Below are positions 1 to 11,559 of a stretch of DNA of 64,000 nt, piece after piece; the first letter of the stretch is position 1; every line of letters begins with the position of its first letter. Both the position numbers and the translations under genes were made by a program. The notes under the pieces were generated by a model. The model saw only the letters and a list, made by a program, of their open reading frames with translations. It was not told where the DNA came from and searched no databases. The stretch comes from Polytrichum commune (lineage: Eukaryota > Streptophyta > Polytrichopsida > Polytrichales > Polytrichaceae), in NCBI GenBank assembly GCA_950295325.1, contig OX485803.1, positions 67,223,554 to 67,287,553 of the forward strand, in the 5' to 3' direction.

Positions 1-224
1 TACTTTTGTCTTTCTTTTTTGAGACAATTGAAACAAGTTTCTTTCAATGAGTGTCAACCGTACAAAGCTACCGGGGAGCTGAAAAAGAAGAGCTTGGTGG
101 GCTCTCTTCGGTCCAACCCGTGGAACCATAAAGACCTCTTTGCGCAAACATCTTAAGCACATGTGATTAAACCAACCTCATGCGTTTTCATGTTCCGGCG
201 CGTAGTTCTAGTATAATCCAAGTG

Positions 225-475
225 TTACATAAGCTTGTTTCCTCCCCAAATTTTGTCGTATTTTCCAATCACATTGTCGTAGATGACAACTTTCTCCACC
301 TCTCTATGGGTATTGTCCCATGCAATTCTAGCATACTCAATAATGCTTTGCCAAATCATCTTTTTTATTTTTTTATTTCTAATTTCTAATTTTGATATCC
401 CACCTATTCTTATTGAAGGAGAGATCATTCGGTTCACACAAATAGTCCAAAGAGTGTTCCCTCTCAATAGCATCC
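225..475 (-). pseudogene. LINE 3'-terminal coding remnant (non-LTR retrotransposon)
   Basis: Read on the minus strand, this stretch encodes a fragment with the order L-W-T-I-C-V-N-R-M ... K-K-M-I-W-Q-S-I-I-E-Y-A-R-I-A-W. The + strand LINE remnant at about 13.3-13.45 kb has the matching order T-L-W-T-N-W-V-E-R-N ... K-Q-M-I-W-H-I-I-L-K-N-A-R-I-A-G. The W-x-x-W-x-x-R-N block is typical of the region after the zinc-binding segment in plant LINE second ORFs. No reverse transcriptase domain is visible here, so this is a 5'-truncated, decayed copy. It is assigned by similarity to the other copy in this window and is not expected to be functional. Confidence 0.5.
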
Positions 476-545
476 ATTAGAAACTACAATATGCTAAACT
501 ACTATATGTCATTTCATTGGCATTGCAAGCTCAAAATAAGCATAT

Positions 546-771
546 TACATTGTTTATGGCATTTAGTGTCACTTCTTATTTGGAACTACACTGTGCTATA
601 ACTTCTTACTATAGATTTTATTTTATTTTGCAACAGTGGTTAACTAGGTTGTATGGATCTTATACAATGTAAATGACTTTTACTTGGTAAAAAAATACAA
701 TTGTAGCAAAACACTATAGCATTGCATAACTCCAAGTAGTGAGCGACATTGATTACCATAAATGGTGTAGC
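546..771. mobile_element. Family C foldback/MITE-like element
   Basis: The ends are related as an inverted repeat: the left end reads TTTATGGCATTTAGTGTCAC and the right end ATTACCATAAATGGTGTAG. Sub-terminal blocks resembling GGAACTACACTGTGCTATAAC and its inverse GCATTGCATAACTCC follow. At least eight other copies lie in this window. There is no coding capacity. No target duplication could be fixed. Confidence 0.6.
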
Positions 772-1567
772 AATAAAGGGTCGTTGTATTTAGGCACACC
801 TCACATAAATTCCATCAACATGGTAGCATGGAACTTGTTACAACACTTTAGTGCTAGAATGCTAATTTTTTGAGGTGATACATGAGAATTTGTAGAGGTT
901 ATGAACAATTATAAGCATGGCACGGGGCCCTTTGATGTGTGTTGAACATCTTATCAACTACGTTGTCAAGCGTGCAAGTTCTTCTTCACCAAGTCATTGC
1001 CAACCGTCAAAGACCAAGTGCAAGTGTTGATACGGTAGACAACCCTTATTCGGTTACTTTTCTTATTAGGACATCTAGATTTTGATTGCTTTGTGATTTG
1101 GTGTGACTCCAAGAACGGATTAAAAAAGACGTGTGGCTCAAAGAGATTAGGTCGTGTGTTCAAAATGTGTTAGCCATTCTAAACTCAACAGTCAACATGA
1201 TCGAGGGAGGCTTATATGACCATTCAATGAGCGTGGGAATCTTCAGTTTCATAATGAAAAAGATAATCATATGAGCTCCAAATGTTAAAGGAAAGTGGAT
1301 ACAGCCTCAATGTGCATTTGCTTAACCATCTTGTCCTAATTAAGTATATGTTTCAAACCCTGGGAGGAGTTAGACTTGTTGGAAAAAATCAACCATTTAA
1401 GACCCGTCACCTTAAGTGCCTCCGAGCACGGGCATGTAAGTTACAACCAATTCCAATCACTTATGAAGCCTGTGCCACATTGCCATAAATGCGAATTCAA
1501 GTGTCACATTTTGTACTTGGGAGCTTCAAATATTATCTTACAGGTGAAGGTATGATAACCTCCACCC
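772..1567. other. AT-rich intergenic sequence, no gene seen
   Basis: There are only short open frames without recognisable motifs, and stops are frequent in all frames. I see no tRNA, no splice-consistent coding stretch and no further repeat with clear ends. Confidence 0.5.
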
Positions 1568-1793
1568 CAGTGATTGGGGAGATTTTTGGGCATGATCGGT
1601 TGAGATCCTAGTGTTTGCAAGTCCAACTGGTTACATGTTGACATCCTTCGGTTTTCCTTTATTGAATTGGGGTATATTTTATAGATTCTTCTAAAATGAT
1701 TGGTAATTTTCCTGCAGTCTTGAACTTCAACCAGTTTTTTCTCAAACTCAACCGGTTCATCTGTAACTAACTGCCAGTTCTCCCCGATCATAG
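1568..1793. mobile_element. Family N foldback element (copy 1)
   Basis: The left end CAGTGATTGGGGAGATTTTT and the right end CAGTTCTCCCCGATCATAGC are inverse-related. A second copy at 55.4-55.6 kb shares the ends and the near-identical sub-terminal block GGTTCATCTGTAACTAA. The element is about 225 bp and non-coding. Confidence 0.5.
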
Positions 1794-1861
1794 CTCCACC
1801 CTTGTGCAAGCTTGTAGCGATTGGGGAGAGATTGTGGGCGATTTACTTTCTTACATGGCAT

Positions 1862-2120
1862 GGTCCGAGATAACCCTAAACTACTGGATGATAGTGGAAA
1901 GGTATCCAATTTTGGATGAAATGGTTGGCGGTTCGGTTCCCAATTATGAAATATTCTCTCTACTTGACAGAAGAAGAAGAAGAAAAACCTACTTAGGTAG
2001 GTAGGCAGCCAAGAGCCCACCCACCACAAGGTAGGTAGTAAACCCCTTCCGGCATCAAGAGGATTCTTGAGCAAGGTAGGGCCAACGGGCTCAAATTCAC
2101 GTCCGACATTGGTTGTTATT
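1862..2120 (+). mobile_element. SINE-A family copy (tRNA-derived SINE candidate), + orientation
   Basis: The block CTACTGGATGATAGTGGA (degenerate RNA polymerase III A-box-like) is followed about 45 bp later by GGCGGTTCGGTTCCC (B-box-like, consensus GGTTCGANTCC) and then by CTCTCTACTTGACAG. The same order occurs on the minus strand at 22.5-22.65 kb and 25.8-26.0 kb. The distal module (CCACAAGGTAGGTAGTAAAC ... GAGGATTCTTGAGCAAGGTA) recurs at 39.64-39.85 kb. A TTA trinucleotide run follows at about 2115-2134. Confidence 0.5.
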
Positions 2121-3309
2121 ATTATTATTATTATATGCCCATGATGGTCAATTTCTGCAACTAACCCACAATTCACCTTCTTGCCAAAATTGCCCTCCAA
2201 TTGACCTCAATTGACAATTCAATTCATCCCATGAAACCCTAGACAACTGTTGTAACCAATGTTTGACCGGTGTATAGGTGAATCCACCGTATCAATAATC
2301 AACATCAATAATGGTATCAAAACTCTTACATGTGGATATCTAAGGGTAAGAGAACCTTTGTGTATCCGAGTTGTTATTTTGGGTCAAAACCATTCTATAT
2401 CAAATTGATACTAGGGTAGTCTTATCTAGGAATGGAGGTCCTTGCATGGTATGCAAATCCAAATGGTATAGAAAAGACAAGATACTTTCAAATACCCATA
2501 CCCTACTAGTATCATAAAATGTGAAGTCTACATTATAGGTACCCAAATGGTATAAAAAAGGAACATCACCATGTCAACACCCGTTGCAACCCTAGGTGAT
2601 ACCAACTCTCCCTAACACGAGTCCATGGCCACCCTTCCCCATAATGTGATTGTGGAGAAATTCATCATTACACCAAATCACACCTATTGTTGTGGTCCAC
2701 TACAATTTTGGCATTTTACGATGATTATGGTCAATGTAACTTCTCTTTACCATGCTCCCCCCTTTTGTGTTAATTTTGAGCATGCAACATGAGATGTTCA
2801 TAACAAGGAATATAGAGTCGAAATTAGTTGTGTTTCACATGAAATATTGTGGCATGTCATATATATTTTTGTGTAAGAAATTGCTACCTCACTTATCATA
2901 ATGGTATTTTTTTGGTTGCATCTTATGTTATACTTGCTTCTTCACCTCAAATTTGAATACGTAAATTTCTCAACTTGCTCAAGAATATCAATTTTCTTCC
3001 AACCAATAGACTACTATAGAGGGCTTTCTATTCATACGCAAAATAATATTTTTCCCCTCAAATCTTGCCACGTGTCATGCTCATGTTCATTGAGACCCAC
3101 TTGTATCTCACGTGGAAACTACATTTCGGCATGTGTAAAGATGAAATAGGGAGTCCTCTATAGTAGCAAAAATCTCATATTGCTCTTTCTTCCACACCAC
3201 TTGCCCCTCATCAAGCAAGTGTGCCATGTTGTGAGTTCAATCCCTTCAATGTGGGTCAATTTCACACCTTACATGTAGAACACATTCAATTTAGAACCAA
3301 TATACATAT
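2121..3309. other. Intergenic, no gene seen
   Basis: This is AT-rich sequence without credible coding exons. A degenerate block near 2285-2325 (AATCAACATCAATAATGGTA) recurs near 4330-4350, so part of this stretch is an unclassified dispersed repeat. Confidence 0.45.
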
Positions 3310-4254
3310 TACCGTAGTTTACTAGCAGGTTAGGCAACTTGCTGCCTAATATTTAATTAAAGTTCAAAAAATAGGTTCGGCACCTAAAAATAGAATATTC
3401 ATATTTTCGGCAATTTTCTCTTTTAATTTTTAAAAATTCGGCTTACATTCATTTTTAATTTTCTATTTCAACTTATATCTTGTACATCTCTCTTGCATTG
3501 AATGACAAGTAAGATGTGAGTGAAGAGTTGAGAATGCTCTGTGCTTTATGCAAGTAGAGTGGGGTTGTGTTCAACAATGCATATGGGATATGTAAACTTT
3601 GAGGTGAAGCACCTAGTTAGACGTCATTTTTATAACACGCATAACTTTTGCATAAAGTCTTCAAATGACATAAAATTTGTTGGAGGTGAAATATTACTTG
3701 ATTTGTAAACTTTTCTTAGACCAACAAAATTCCAAAAAAGTTGATCTTCTATGCACAAATGAGCTCCAAAAAACTGTTATGAACGCATTTTAATTTTTTG
3801 ATCTTTACACGGCTGCAATGTTTTGTCCATATCTTTTGCATAAAGACTTATTTTGACACAAAACTTGTTGGAGGTGGAAGAAGGATTGATTTCTCAACTT
3901 TTGTTAGTTGGACAAAATTCTATAAAAACTTCATCTTCTATGCTCAATTGGACTCCAAAAATTTGTGTACAACACATTTGAAAAGCCTCGCCTAGAGTCT
4001 TGCTACTTCTTAACCCATATTCTTTGTGGACTAATGTACGTGAGCTTGATTACAAAAGGAGCACCTTCTCTCTAAAATTCACATATGCTTCCACTGTAAG
4101 TAAAACTCTAGTGAGAAGTAAAAATTTCTTACTTTTAGGCAATTTTGAAAAATAATTAATTTTATATTCGGCAAAAAATGCCAATAATATTCCAAATTTT
4201 TGGGCATCTATTTTTAGAATTATTTTGTGCCGAACCTGCTATTAAACTACGGTA
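3310..4254. mobile_element. Family F inverted-terminal-repeat element, about 945 bp
   Basis: The left terminus TACCGTAGTTTACTAGCAGG matches the inverse of the right terminus CCTGCTATTAAACTACGGTA. Inside lie two diverged direct repeats of about 150 bp (near 3640-3790 and 3828-3983). Each runs from a block like TTTTGCATAAAG through TTGTTGGAGGTG to CATCTTCTATGC. There is no transposase ORF, so it would be non-autonomous. The class is undetermined because no clear target duplication is visible. Confidence 0.55.
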
Positions 4255-4803
4255 TGCAATGTGCGTCTCAAAACAATAAGGTACGGGTCCATACCAACGC
4301 CAACCATGTATGTGGGTAAATACATCAGTAATCAACATCAACAATGGTATTAATAAACTTACCCATGGGTATCAAGATTCTAATACCAGCCAAATATTGA
4401 TATTCGGTGGGTATATAAAGGAGAAAATAAAATTATATCAAGTTACTCATTTGGTCAACACCATACGAAACCTTATTATACTTTGCAATATACTTATGCT
4501 ACAATGAGATTGGATTGCATGTTCAATCATAGGCACGCATTCCATGTTCAATAGTGACTCCATCATTTGGGAACGCCCATGTGATCATTGAAAGAAGGAT
4601 ATTATTTTCAATGCAACCTCCTAACAAGTTTGGCATTTCTAACTCAACCTACAACTTAAAATGACAATTGACAACTCCCAATAGATCCGACGGTTCAAAA
4701 CATTTGTGGAGGCTAGAAGTGCCCACAATAGGCCATGTTCCTCAGTGGCATAGTCATCAAAGTAACTTATACAACATGAATGCTTGATTAAGTTTAATAA
4801 CTT
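4255..4803. other. Intergenic, no gene seen
   Basis: This is AT-rich. One block (AATCAACATCAACAATGGTA) is similar to sequence near 2300. No gene or complete element was recognised. Confidence 0.45.
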
Positions 4804-5070
4804 GAGAGGGGGGATTCTCGTATACGAGTGTATCTCTCATTCATCCAACATAAAAACTTGATCCTTTATAGGTTTGTTGTTGATTCATCTCAACTGATTT
4901 GAAGTACACTAATTCAGGGTCTTATAAGCTAATTTCATTGCCAACTATACAATGAAATTATATAGGTTTCCCGAGATGAATTAACCTATATAACCTCCGA
5001 GATGCACACTATTTCCGGGTTTTCTGTTGGATGAATGAGGGGTGCACTTGTATATGATAATTCCCTCTCT
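4804..5070. mobile_element. Family A MITE-like element (copy 1)
   Basis: Long inverted termini of about 50 bp: left GAGAGGGGGGATTCTCGTAT then ACGAGTGTATCTCTCATTCA, right GGATGAATGAGGGGTGCACT then TGTATATGATAATTCCCTCT. The interior holds the shared core (ATAGGTTTGTTGTTGATTCA ... ACTAATTCAGGGTCTTATAA) also found in family D and in the tandem array at 28.2 kb. It is non-coding. Confidence 0.65.
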
Positions 5071-5507
5071 GTGAAAAAACTTCACTTACAGATCGTTTAA
5101 GATGCATGACTAAAGATACTTTTGTGGGAGTCAAAAGTAACCCTTGATCAGTTTTCTTTTGCAAATTCTTTGTAGTGTAGAGTGATGTTTGGTTTAGCCC
5201 TTCGAATGCGGAAAAGTAATTTCCATGTCGGATTAACACTATGGTCTTGACCAATGTGAATATGGCATGTGTCAAAGTGTTTCCTATTTTGAAAATATTT
5301 CATGTCAAACTAGACAGCACCCTATGCAATAAGGGAATGCAATACATTGCTTGGTGCAATTACTGCAAGCCACACTAATTCTAATTGTATCCTTCTTTTT
5401 AGAGTAGAATCTTCAAAGTGTGAACAAATCTACAAGGTCAAGAAGAAGTTCTTACATACATGGGAATGAGTGCACTAGAAGCATGACGTTCCATTGGATA
5501 ATGGCAT

Positions 5508-5746
5508 GGAGATTCATGGTGTCTATGTAATCTCATCCATTATGGATGAAGGGGTTGTAGTATTAACAAGTCTTTCGCATGCTAAGGGGCGATTAAGTCC
5601 CGTTGAGTCCCACTAGACTAATTCATAATTTCTTATGTTATTTTTGAAGTCAACTCATACATTAATAGTCATTTATAAGCTATAAAATAGTACACTACAT
5701 TTTCACCTTCCCAATGGATGAGTTTACCTAGACATCATGAATCCTC
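5508..5746. mobile_element. Family D MITE-like element (diverged copy)
   Basis: The left end GGAGATTCATGGTGTCTATG and the right end TAGACATCATGAATCCTCAC are inverted, with sub-terminal CTCATCCATTATGGATGA and AATGGATGAGTTTACC. The interior has CACTAGACTAATTCATAATT, the family D/A core. It is a diverged relative of the intact copy at 61.5 kb. Confidence 0.55.
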
Positions 5747-6123
5747 ACCATAACATAATTCAGCCATTTGGGTCAGTTCCATGACCTTGGAATATGTTAA
5801 TTATATTATGTGGCGCCCTTGAACAAAGTAAGAATATTTGTTTATTATTCATACATTCAAGATACACTTGGAAATATGGGCGGAGTTATACTCCCCACAC
5901 TATTCACATGAACAATTATTCATCTTGGTATTATTCACTAAAAATACCAACATTATTCATTGATCATACCGGCGTCAATTTCTTCCTATTTAAGAAGTTT
6001 CTTCCCATGAAAATAAGGCAGTGCTAGCCCATGTTAGATGCAAAATCTAGAATGGAACACAACCATGCAATTGAATAATGTTAGGCTAGCCATAGATAGT
6101 GCACCAATACTGTTGTAGTGCAC

Positions 6124-6127
<4 letters not shown>

Positions 6128-6159
<32 letters not shown>

Positions 6160-6378
6160 ACACGAGTGTGCCTCTCACTCATCGAACATAAAATCCTCGA
6201 AATCATGTGCACCTCAAAAGTTACTTATTCTGATTGATTGGACACCAAAACTCACTACAAAAACCCTGAAAATGTCTTATCCAAGTCATTCAAAATTTAA
6301 TGGCCACAAACTTTTAGAGGGTCAATTTTTAATGTTGGATGGATTGGAGATAGCTTGTATGCGATAATTCCCTCCCTC
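6128..6378. mobile_element. Family A MITE-like element (copy 2) starting in a GA microsatellite
   Basis: A GA dinucleotide run of about 30 bp leads into the family A terminus (ACGAGTGTGCCTCTCACTCA). The other end reads TTGGATGGATTGGAGATAGC then GCGATAATTCCCTCCCTCC. The interior carries the core in inverse orientation (CCAAGTCATTCAAAATTTAA). It is non-coding. Confidence 0.55.
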
Positions 6379-9300
6379 CAAATGAAAGACCCTTGACATA
6401 TTACCTCAAAAGTATCATGTTATATGATTGTGTATTTTGGAGTCAATATAGTGCTAATTGAGGGGTAATTTGTACCTCCATCTTGTGAGACTTTGTCGTA
6501 TTTGCAAATAGCATAAAGTTGGTCTATTGTTGCCATATAAGGCAAGTACAATCAAAACCAACACATGACCTAAATCCAACACCTACAAATCTTGTACAAT
6601 AAGAACACATATTCATATTCATTGTGTTCTTATTGTGTTATAAAGGTTTGCAATTTCATTTGTAGGCAATTCTAAAACCATCTAAAACCATTTGAGCATT
6701 TGACAGAAATGTTGGTTTTAGATTGCCTACAAATGAAATTGCAAACCTTTATAACTTTTGCATATGATATCCAAAAGATGTGTTCTTTGGTGCTTTGGAT
6801 TCCTCTTGACCTTGATAAATTAAAAATAAACGTACGCTTGTTCATTGTATTGATAGAACTTATGGTCAACGTTTATAATGTCAGTTTTAGGTATACTTAC
6901 CTCACTAATTTGTTTGATTGATGTCAAAGCCAACGCCACATGGCTCAGCTAGGTTATACTACATATCACATTGCATATAAATGTGATCCATTATGTGCTT
7001 ATGGTCCATTTCTCCTCTTGATTTTTTACCATTGAGAAGGAGGAGGAAAATTCTCCATCAATGTTGTACATCCATAACTTAACTTACATAATGGGACGGG
7101 TTTCATTTTGCTCCTTGTTAACTTAGAGACTGTACCTTCTTTGCACCCCATTGGCTTCTTCAATTCCTTGTGTAAGTTCACTTCAAAACCCGTACCAATT
7201 TTCAAAGTTATCTTAAGCCACATGAAACCAAGTCTTACAATTGTACCCACCCCGGGTGACACACTATTTATGCAATTTTGAATTATGCTTTAATGAGATT
7301 GGAACTACACTAAATAGTCCTACTGGGGTCCAAACACGGTCAAGTGCACAATTCCATTACCATGCATAGGTTTAAGTGACAGTGATTCAAAACAATATAC
7401 TAACTTTGAATTTTGCAAAGGAAAGAATCATTAACATTTGAAGAACACATCGATCTACAAAGCCAAGTAATTTATGTTGACAAGAAAAAAATTCAAGAAA
7501 GGTATACATATTTTATTTAGAAGACGGTGCAAATTGTGTGCAAGTAGATATGTTGAACACTTGATTGTCTAAAATTTGTCTAAATCATGATAAAATTACA
7601 TTAAATTGATGTTTTTCTACAAATTTTTGAAATGTTGTCCTCAAGTTTATAATGAATTCAAGGAATTTGAAAAAAAAATCAGAATTCAAAATATTTAAGG
7701 TCATGAAATCTACATCCGAAACAAGATTTAGTTACTACCTTTTGAGCAACATTTTTAATGATAAGTTTTGAAGATCTCATCTTATTATTCTATATTTGAG
7801 TACCTAACACAACAATAAAGGGCACCATAGAAAGAAAAAAAACTCCAATTTAAACAACACTTTGCTACTACTTTTAAGCATTTGACTAAATAATTGATGG
7901 TTTTAGTATACCGAAGCACTTATTCTGTATACTTGACTGTGCTTGCTCCCTTGGTGTAAGTGGAGAATCAATGAGGGAATATTTAGCTTGGGCCAATTTG
8001 ATTGTCTAGTTATGGTGGAAATAACGTGGGTTCAAGATCTTGGGTGTTCCCCTTGGTCATCCTGGAGACTTTTGACCAACACCTTACATAATATAAGATA
8101 GTCATAACCCACCTTATATCAAAGTGCCATCAAACAAATTATTCTATCATAATAGAAACACAATCAATGTGGCCCACACTAATTTCAAACTATGTTGATA
8201 TATGTATTTAGGTTGCTCCATGCTAATGTATCGACATATCACACTGGGTATTTTGGATAATTTGGATAATTGTTACCATGTTAGCAAATTGCACGATTTT
8301 TATTTTATTTTATTTTATTTTATTTTTATGGTGATTGACATACAAATTGATTGACAAAGTTATAAGTTTTTGTAATTTGATTCCAACCCAAATTGATTTG
8401 CATGGGTAGAGGGGCAACCTATTCGTGAAGGCAACCTAATTGCACATATCAATGTAGAGATTCAACATGGGTTGAAACTTAATGTGGGCTTCACAAACTT
8501 ATTGTGGCTCACACTAAAGGAATCTTTAGCGTACTTTAGTGGATTTACTTGGGATGGGTACGTACTATGTCACAAAGTTGGGAGGGAAGATTTTCCCAAT
8601 TAACCCCTAAGTTCCCAAGCAACCGGTTCTTGGTTGATGATTGACTTGTTCCCTGCATTAATCCCATTTATCTCACTAATCTGCAATAAAAATTACTATA
8701 AACAACAAGCCAACATGGTTATTTGGCCCTGAGTATTTTATGGAGGATTAGACTATGCAAACAAAGGTTAAGACAAGAAGTGGTCATATTTTTGTTATGT
8801 TGCTTGTGCGAGGGTGTTGACTCCAATTAATGAAGGCCACTTCAATGCAAACTTTGAATAAATATTTATGATGTTTATTTTGGTGAAAGTGATTTTATTT
8901 TTTTGTGTCCTTGTAAACATGGACTTCATACTCTCATCAACCGATTCATTTAACTTTTGGACACTCTCTACTTTTTAAGGAATATTTGCATATATATATA
9001 TATATATATATAGTAAAAATATATGGGATGATGCACATACTCTAAATTCAAGGGTGCTAGCCCATAATGTTTTGCATAAATTGACTTGAGAATTTGTGGA
9101 GGTGCTCAATTATCAAGTTGTTCCTCCTGAATATTTCCTAAACAAACAACCCCACTCACATTTCACATGAATTCGTCCTGGTGGGGGTAAAATATGAATC
9201 TCAATCCTATGAAAAATATGAGATCCATAGGATCATACTCACCCCTATACAATCATATGATTTTGATGTATTGGGGTTGGGTTGAGGTTTGACATAACAT

Positions 9301-9847
9301 TGTTCAACAAGATGAATATCTTGTGTGGGGCTAGTTATGATTCTCAAACCTTGCACTATGATTATGCAATACGAGATTGAATTTGGACCATATATGGGAA
9401 GTAAACACAACCCATGCCATTTATGGCAAGTGAACACAATTCAAATCATCTATTGAGCAATGCTATGGCGTGGCTTTGCTCTAAAGACACTCGTAAAACA
9501 AACATTTGGTCTTCCGATTCAAGCAAGAGCAATGGGGCTGCCAAATTTAATATTGTATGTGTTAATAAGGCAATTGCACCCAAGCTTCTCATTGGGGTAC
9601 GGGGTGGACCATTATAAGGTTGGAACGGGGACCTATCATGAGGCATGCGTGACCATTGAGCATCCTGAAGGCTTAGCATTCTCATGATGTTCGGGATACG
9701 TACATTTAAGATGTCCCGTATCTAGGAATTGTGTAAGATGCCCCACCTTAGTCCTCTACCAGCACTGTATATCTCGACACTGGAACAACAACTGAACTTT
9801 ATCTTATGAGTTCTCTTCTATTTCAAGGAGGGACTGCTTGAAGTGAG
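6379..9847. other. Intergenic stretch, repeats only
   Basis: Apart from the hairpin at 6638-6754 this stretch has simple repeats (TTTTA repeat near 8299-8327, TA repeat near 8990-9012) and AT-rich unique sequence. Small open frames here lack motifs and splice context, so no gene is called. Confidence 0.5.
6638..6754. repeat. Near-perfect long hairpin (41-42 bp arms, 34-nt loop)
   Basis: The left arm at 6638-6679 and the right arm at 6714-6754 are reverse complements except for one extra T in the left arm. A weaker outer pairing (AGAACACAT at about 6602 with ATGTGTTCT at about 6779) extends the foldback to about 185 bp. It has no coding role that I can see. It resembles a young foldback insertion or a small-RNA precursor. 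Confidence 0.7.
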
Positions 9848-10476
9848 GGAGAGAGAGAGAGCATATCCAAGCGTACCTCTCATTCATCCAACATAGAAGC
9901 CTTGAAATAGTATGCAGCCCAAAGGTTATACTCCCTCCGTTTCATATCAAAAGTTACGTTTGGACATAATTTGAGTTACGAAACAAAAGATACGTTTGGT
10001 GAAATTTCTTTCAAACTTCGTCACCCGAATTGGAATGTTGCTATAAACAATGTAAATGTTGTTGGTGATGAACTACCAAGTCAATCAACTAACAATTTAC
10101 ACTTATTTAACAATTGATATTTGAACTCAACCTAAACCCAAACATCAACACGGTTTTATGTGTATCATTCGTCAATGGTGATGAACGGGCGTGTTGCCTT
10201 CAAATTTGATTTTTTTTATGGACACCCCTAGCTCACCGGAAAGTGCTTAGTGAGAGCTATACAACGCACACAATTTTGTGCTAAAGATGCGAAAAATGAC
10301 CTTAATCCCACATATTTAGTGAAACGTAACTTTTGATATGAAACGGAGGGAGTAATTATTTACTTTAAAGATCTTACAATAGTCTGGTTCAAGTCATTTG
10401 AGATGAATTAGCCGCAAACTTATAGATAATCTAGTTGTTGTCTTGGATGGATGAGAGGTACGCTCTTATGCAATAC
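9848..10476. mobile_element. Family A MITE-like element (copy 3), split by a nested Stowaway MITE
   Basis: The left part (CGTACCTCTCATTCATCCAA) and right part (CAAGTCATTTGAGATGAATT ... TTGGATGGATGAGAGGTACG) together make an ordinary family A element once 9931-10352 is removed. The interruption dates this copy as older than the Stowaway insertion. Confidence 0.65.
9931..10352. mobile_element. Stowaway-like MITE (Tc1/mariner type), 422 bp
   Basis: Termini are CTCCCTCCGTTTCATATCAA on the left and the inverse TTGATATGAAACGGAGGGAG on the right, extending to AAAGTTACGTTT. The dinucleotide TA flanks both ends (9929-9930 and 10353-10354). CTCCCTCCGT termini plus a TA target duplication are the established signature of plant Stowaway MITEs, mobilised in trans by mariner-like transposases. 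There is no ORF inside. Confidence 0.9.
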
Positions 10477-10538
10477 TACAAGTGGTGCGAACTAAACTGG
10501 GATAGTACAAGGACTCACGGGCTACAAGTTAACTCATA

Positions 10539-11005
10539 TACACCCTAAACTCCGTAATATCAACCCCCATGATGTCACACACTCTCTATTATCCCAAAAC
10601 CCTAGGGAACGGATGTTTGTAGTTCAAATCTCACTCCTCATTGTCACGTTTCTCTCCCGTATATCACGAATTTTGTCATTATGCAAACCACCAAAGAAGT
10701 CAACCCAAACCCTCGCATTGCACCATGTGTCAATATGTGGAGTGTCACCCTCTTATTCTTATTCTTATTCTTCTTATGTCACTTATTGAATGTTGATGCA
10801 TGCGTATGTCACATCGCTTGGGAAGGCCAAGTGGAGTGGACCACACCACACCACACCATTAAAATGTTGCACTTTGTGTTATTCCATAGTGTCACATGCT
10901 ACACTAATTTTATAGTATCACACATCCATTTTAACACTACAAAACTCCGTAATATCACATGCACTTTGGTTGCCACATGTGTGATACTACATAGTTTAGA
11001 GTGTA
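10539..11005. mobile_element. Family L foldback element (copy 1)
   Basis: The left end TACACCCTAAACTCCGTAAT and the right end GATACTACATAGTTTAGAGT with GTA are inverse-related. A second copy is at 56.59-56.94 kb. Internal blocks such as AAACTCCGTAATATCACATG repeat the terminal motif. A 130-codon open frame overlaps it, but the frame lies in repeat sequence and has no recognisable protein features. Confidence 0.5.
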
Positions 11006-11164
11006 CTTCCAAGAAGAAGTTCATAACACTTACTGAGGGGGAGGGCAAACGGGGGGAGGGTACGGTAGTGTGAAAATGTTGATTATTATAACATACGCCC
11101 GAAGGTTATTAAGTTAAGATAAATCAACACCTAAATCGGGGTCAAATACCATGAAATAGTCTAA

Positions 11165-11384
11165 ACTTAGTATTGTATTGTGTTACTTACTTCTTGAAGT
11201 TACACAATGCTATATCATTTTACTATTATTGTGAGTTTTTACCTAGTAAAATATGTTAATATTATGTAATGTTCAAACAACTACTCCGACTTATGTTGGC
11301 AAAAAATGAGACACGCAATAAATAGTTACAGCATTACACAATTGCATATAGTAAGTAACACTAATTACAATATTTAGTGTAGTG
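11165..11384. mobile_element. Family C foldback element
   Basis: The left part (TTACTTACTTCTTGAAGTTA then CACAATGCTATA) is mirrored by GCATATAGTAAGTAACACTA and TATTTAGTGTAGTGA on the right. About 220 bp, non-coding. Confidence 0.5.
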
Positions 11385-11559
11385 AACTTAAATGGGGATG
11401 AATCAACAACCAATCTATAATGAGTCCATTTTTTATTATTACCCCCTTGATAGATAATAGAAACCCAAACAATATCTCAACACCGGAACGACAACGTAAC
11501 TTATGAGTTTTCCTTCTAAGCCAAGGAGGGATTGCTTCAAGTCAAAAGGTGTAAATTAC

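Noticed and set aside
10681..11073. Open frame of 130 codons with a hydrophobic stretch near its start
   Set aside because: It lies almost wholly in the family L repeat, overlaps its inverted end and has no homologous block in the second copy. It is treated as chance.
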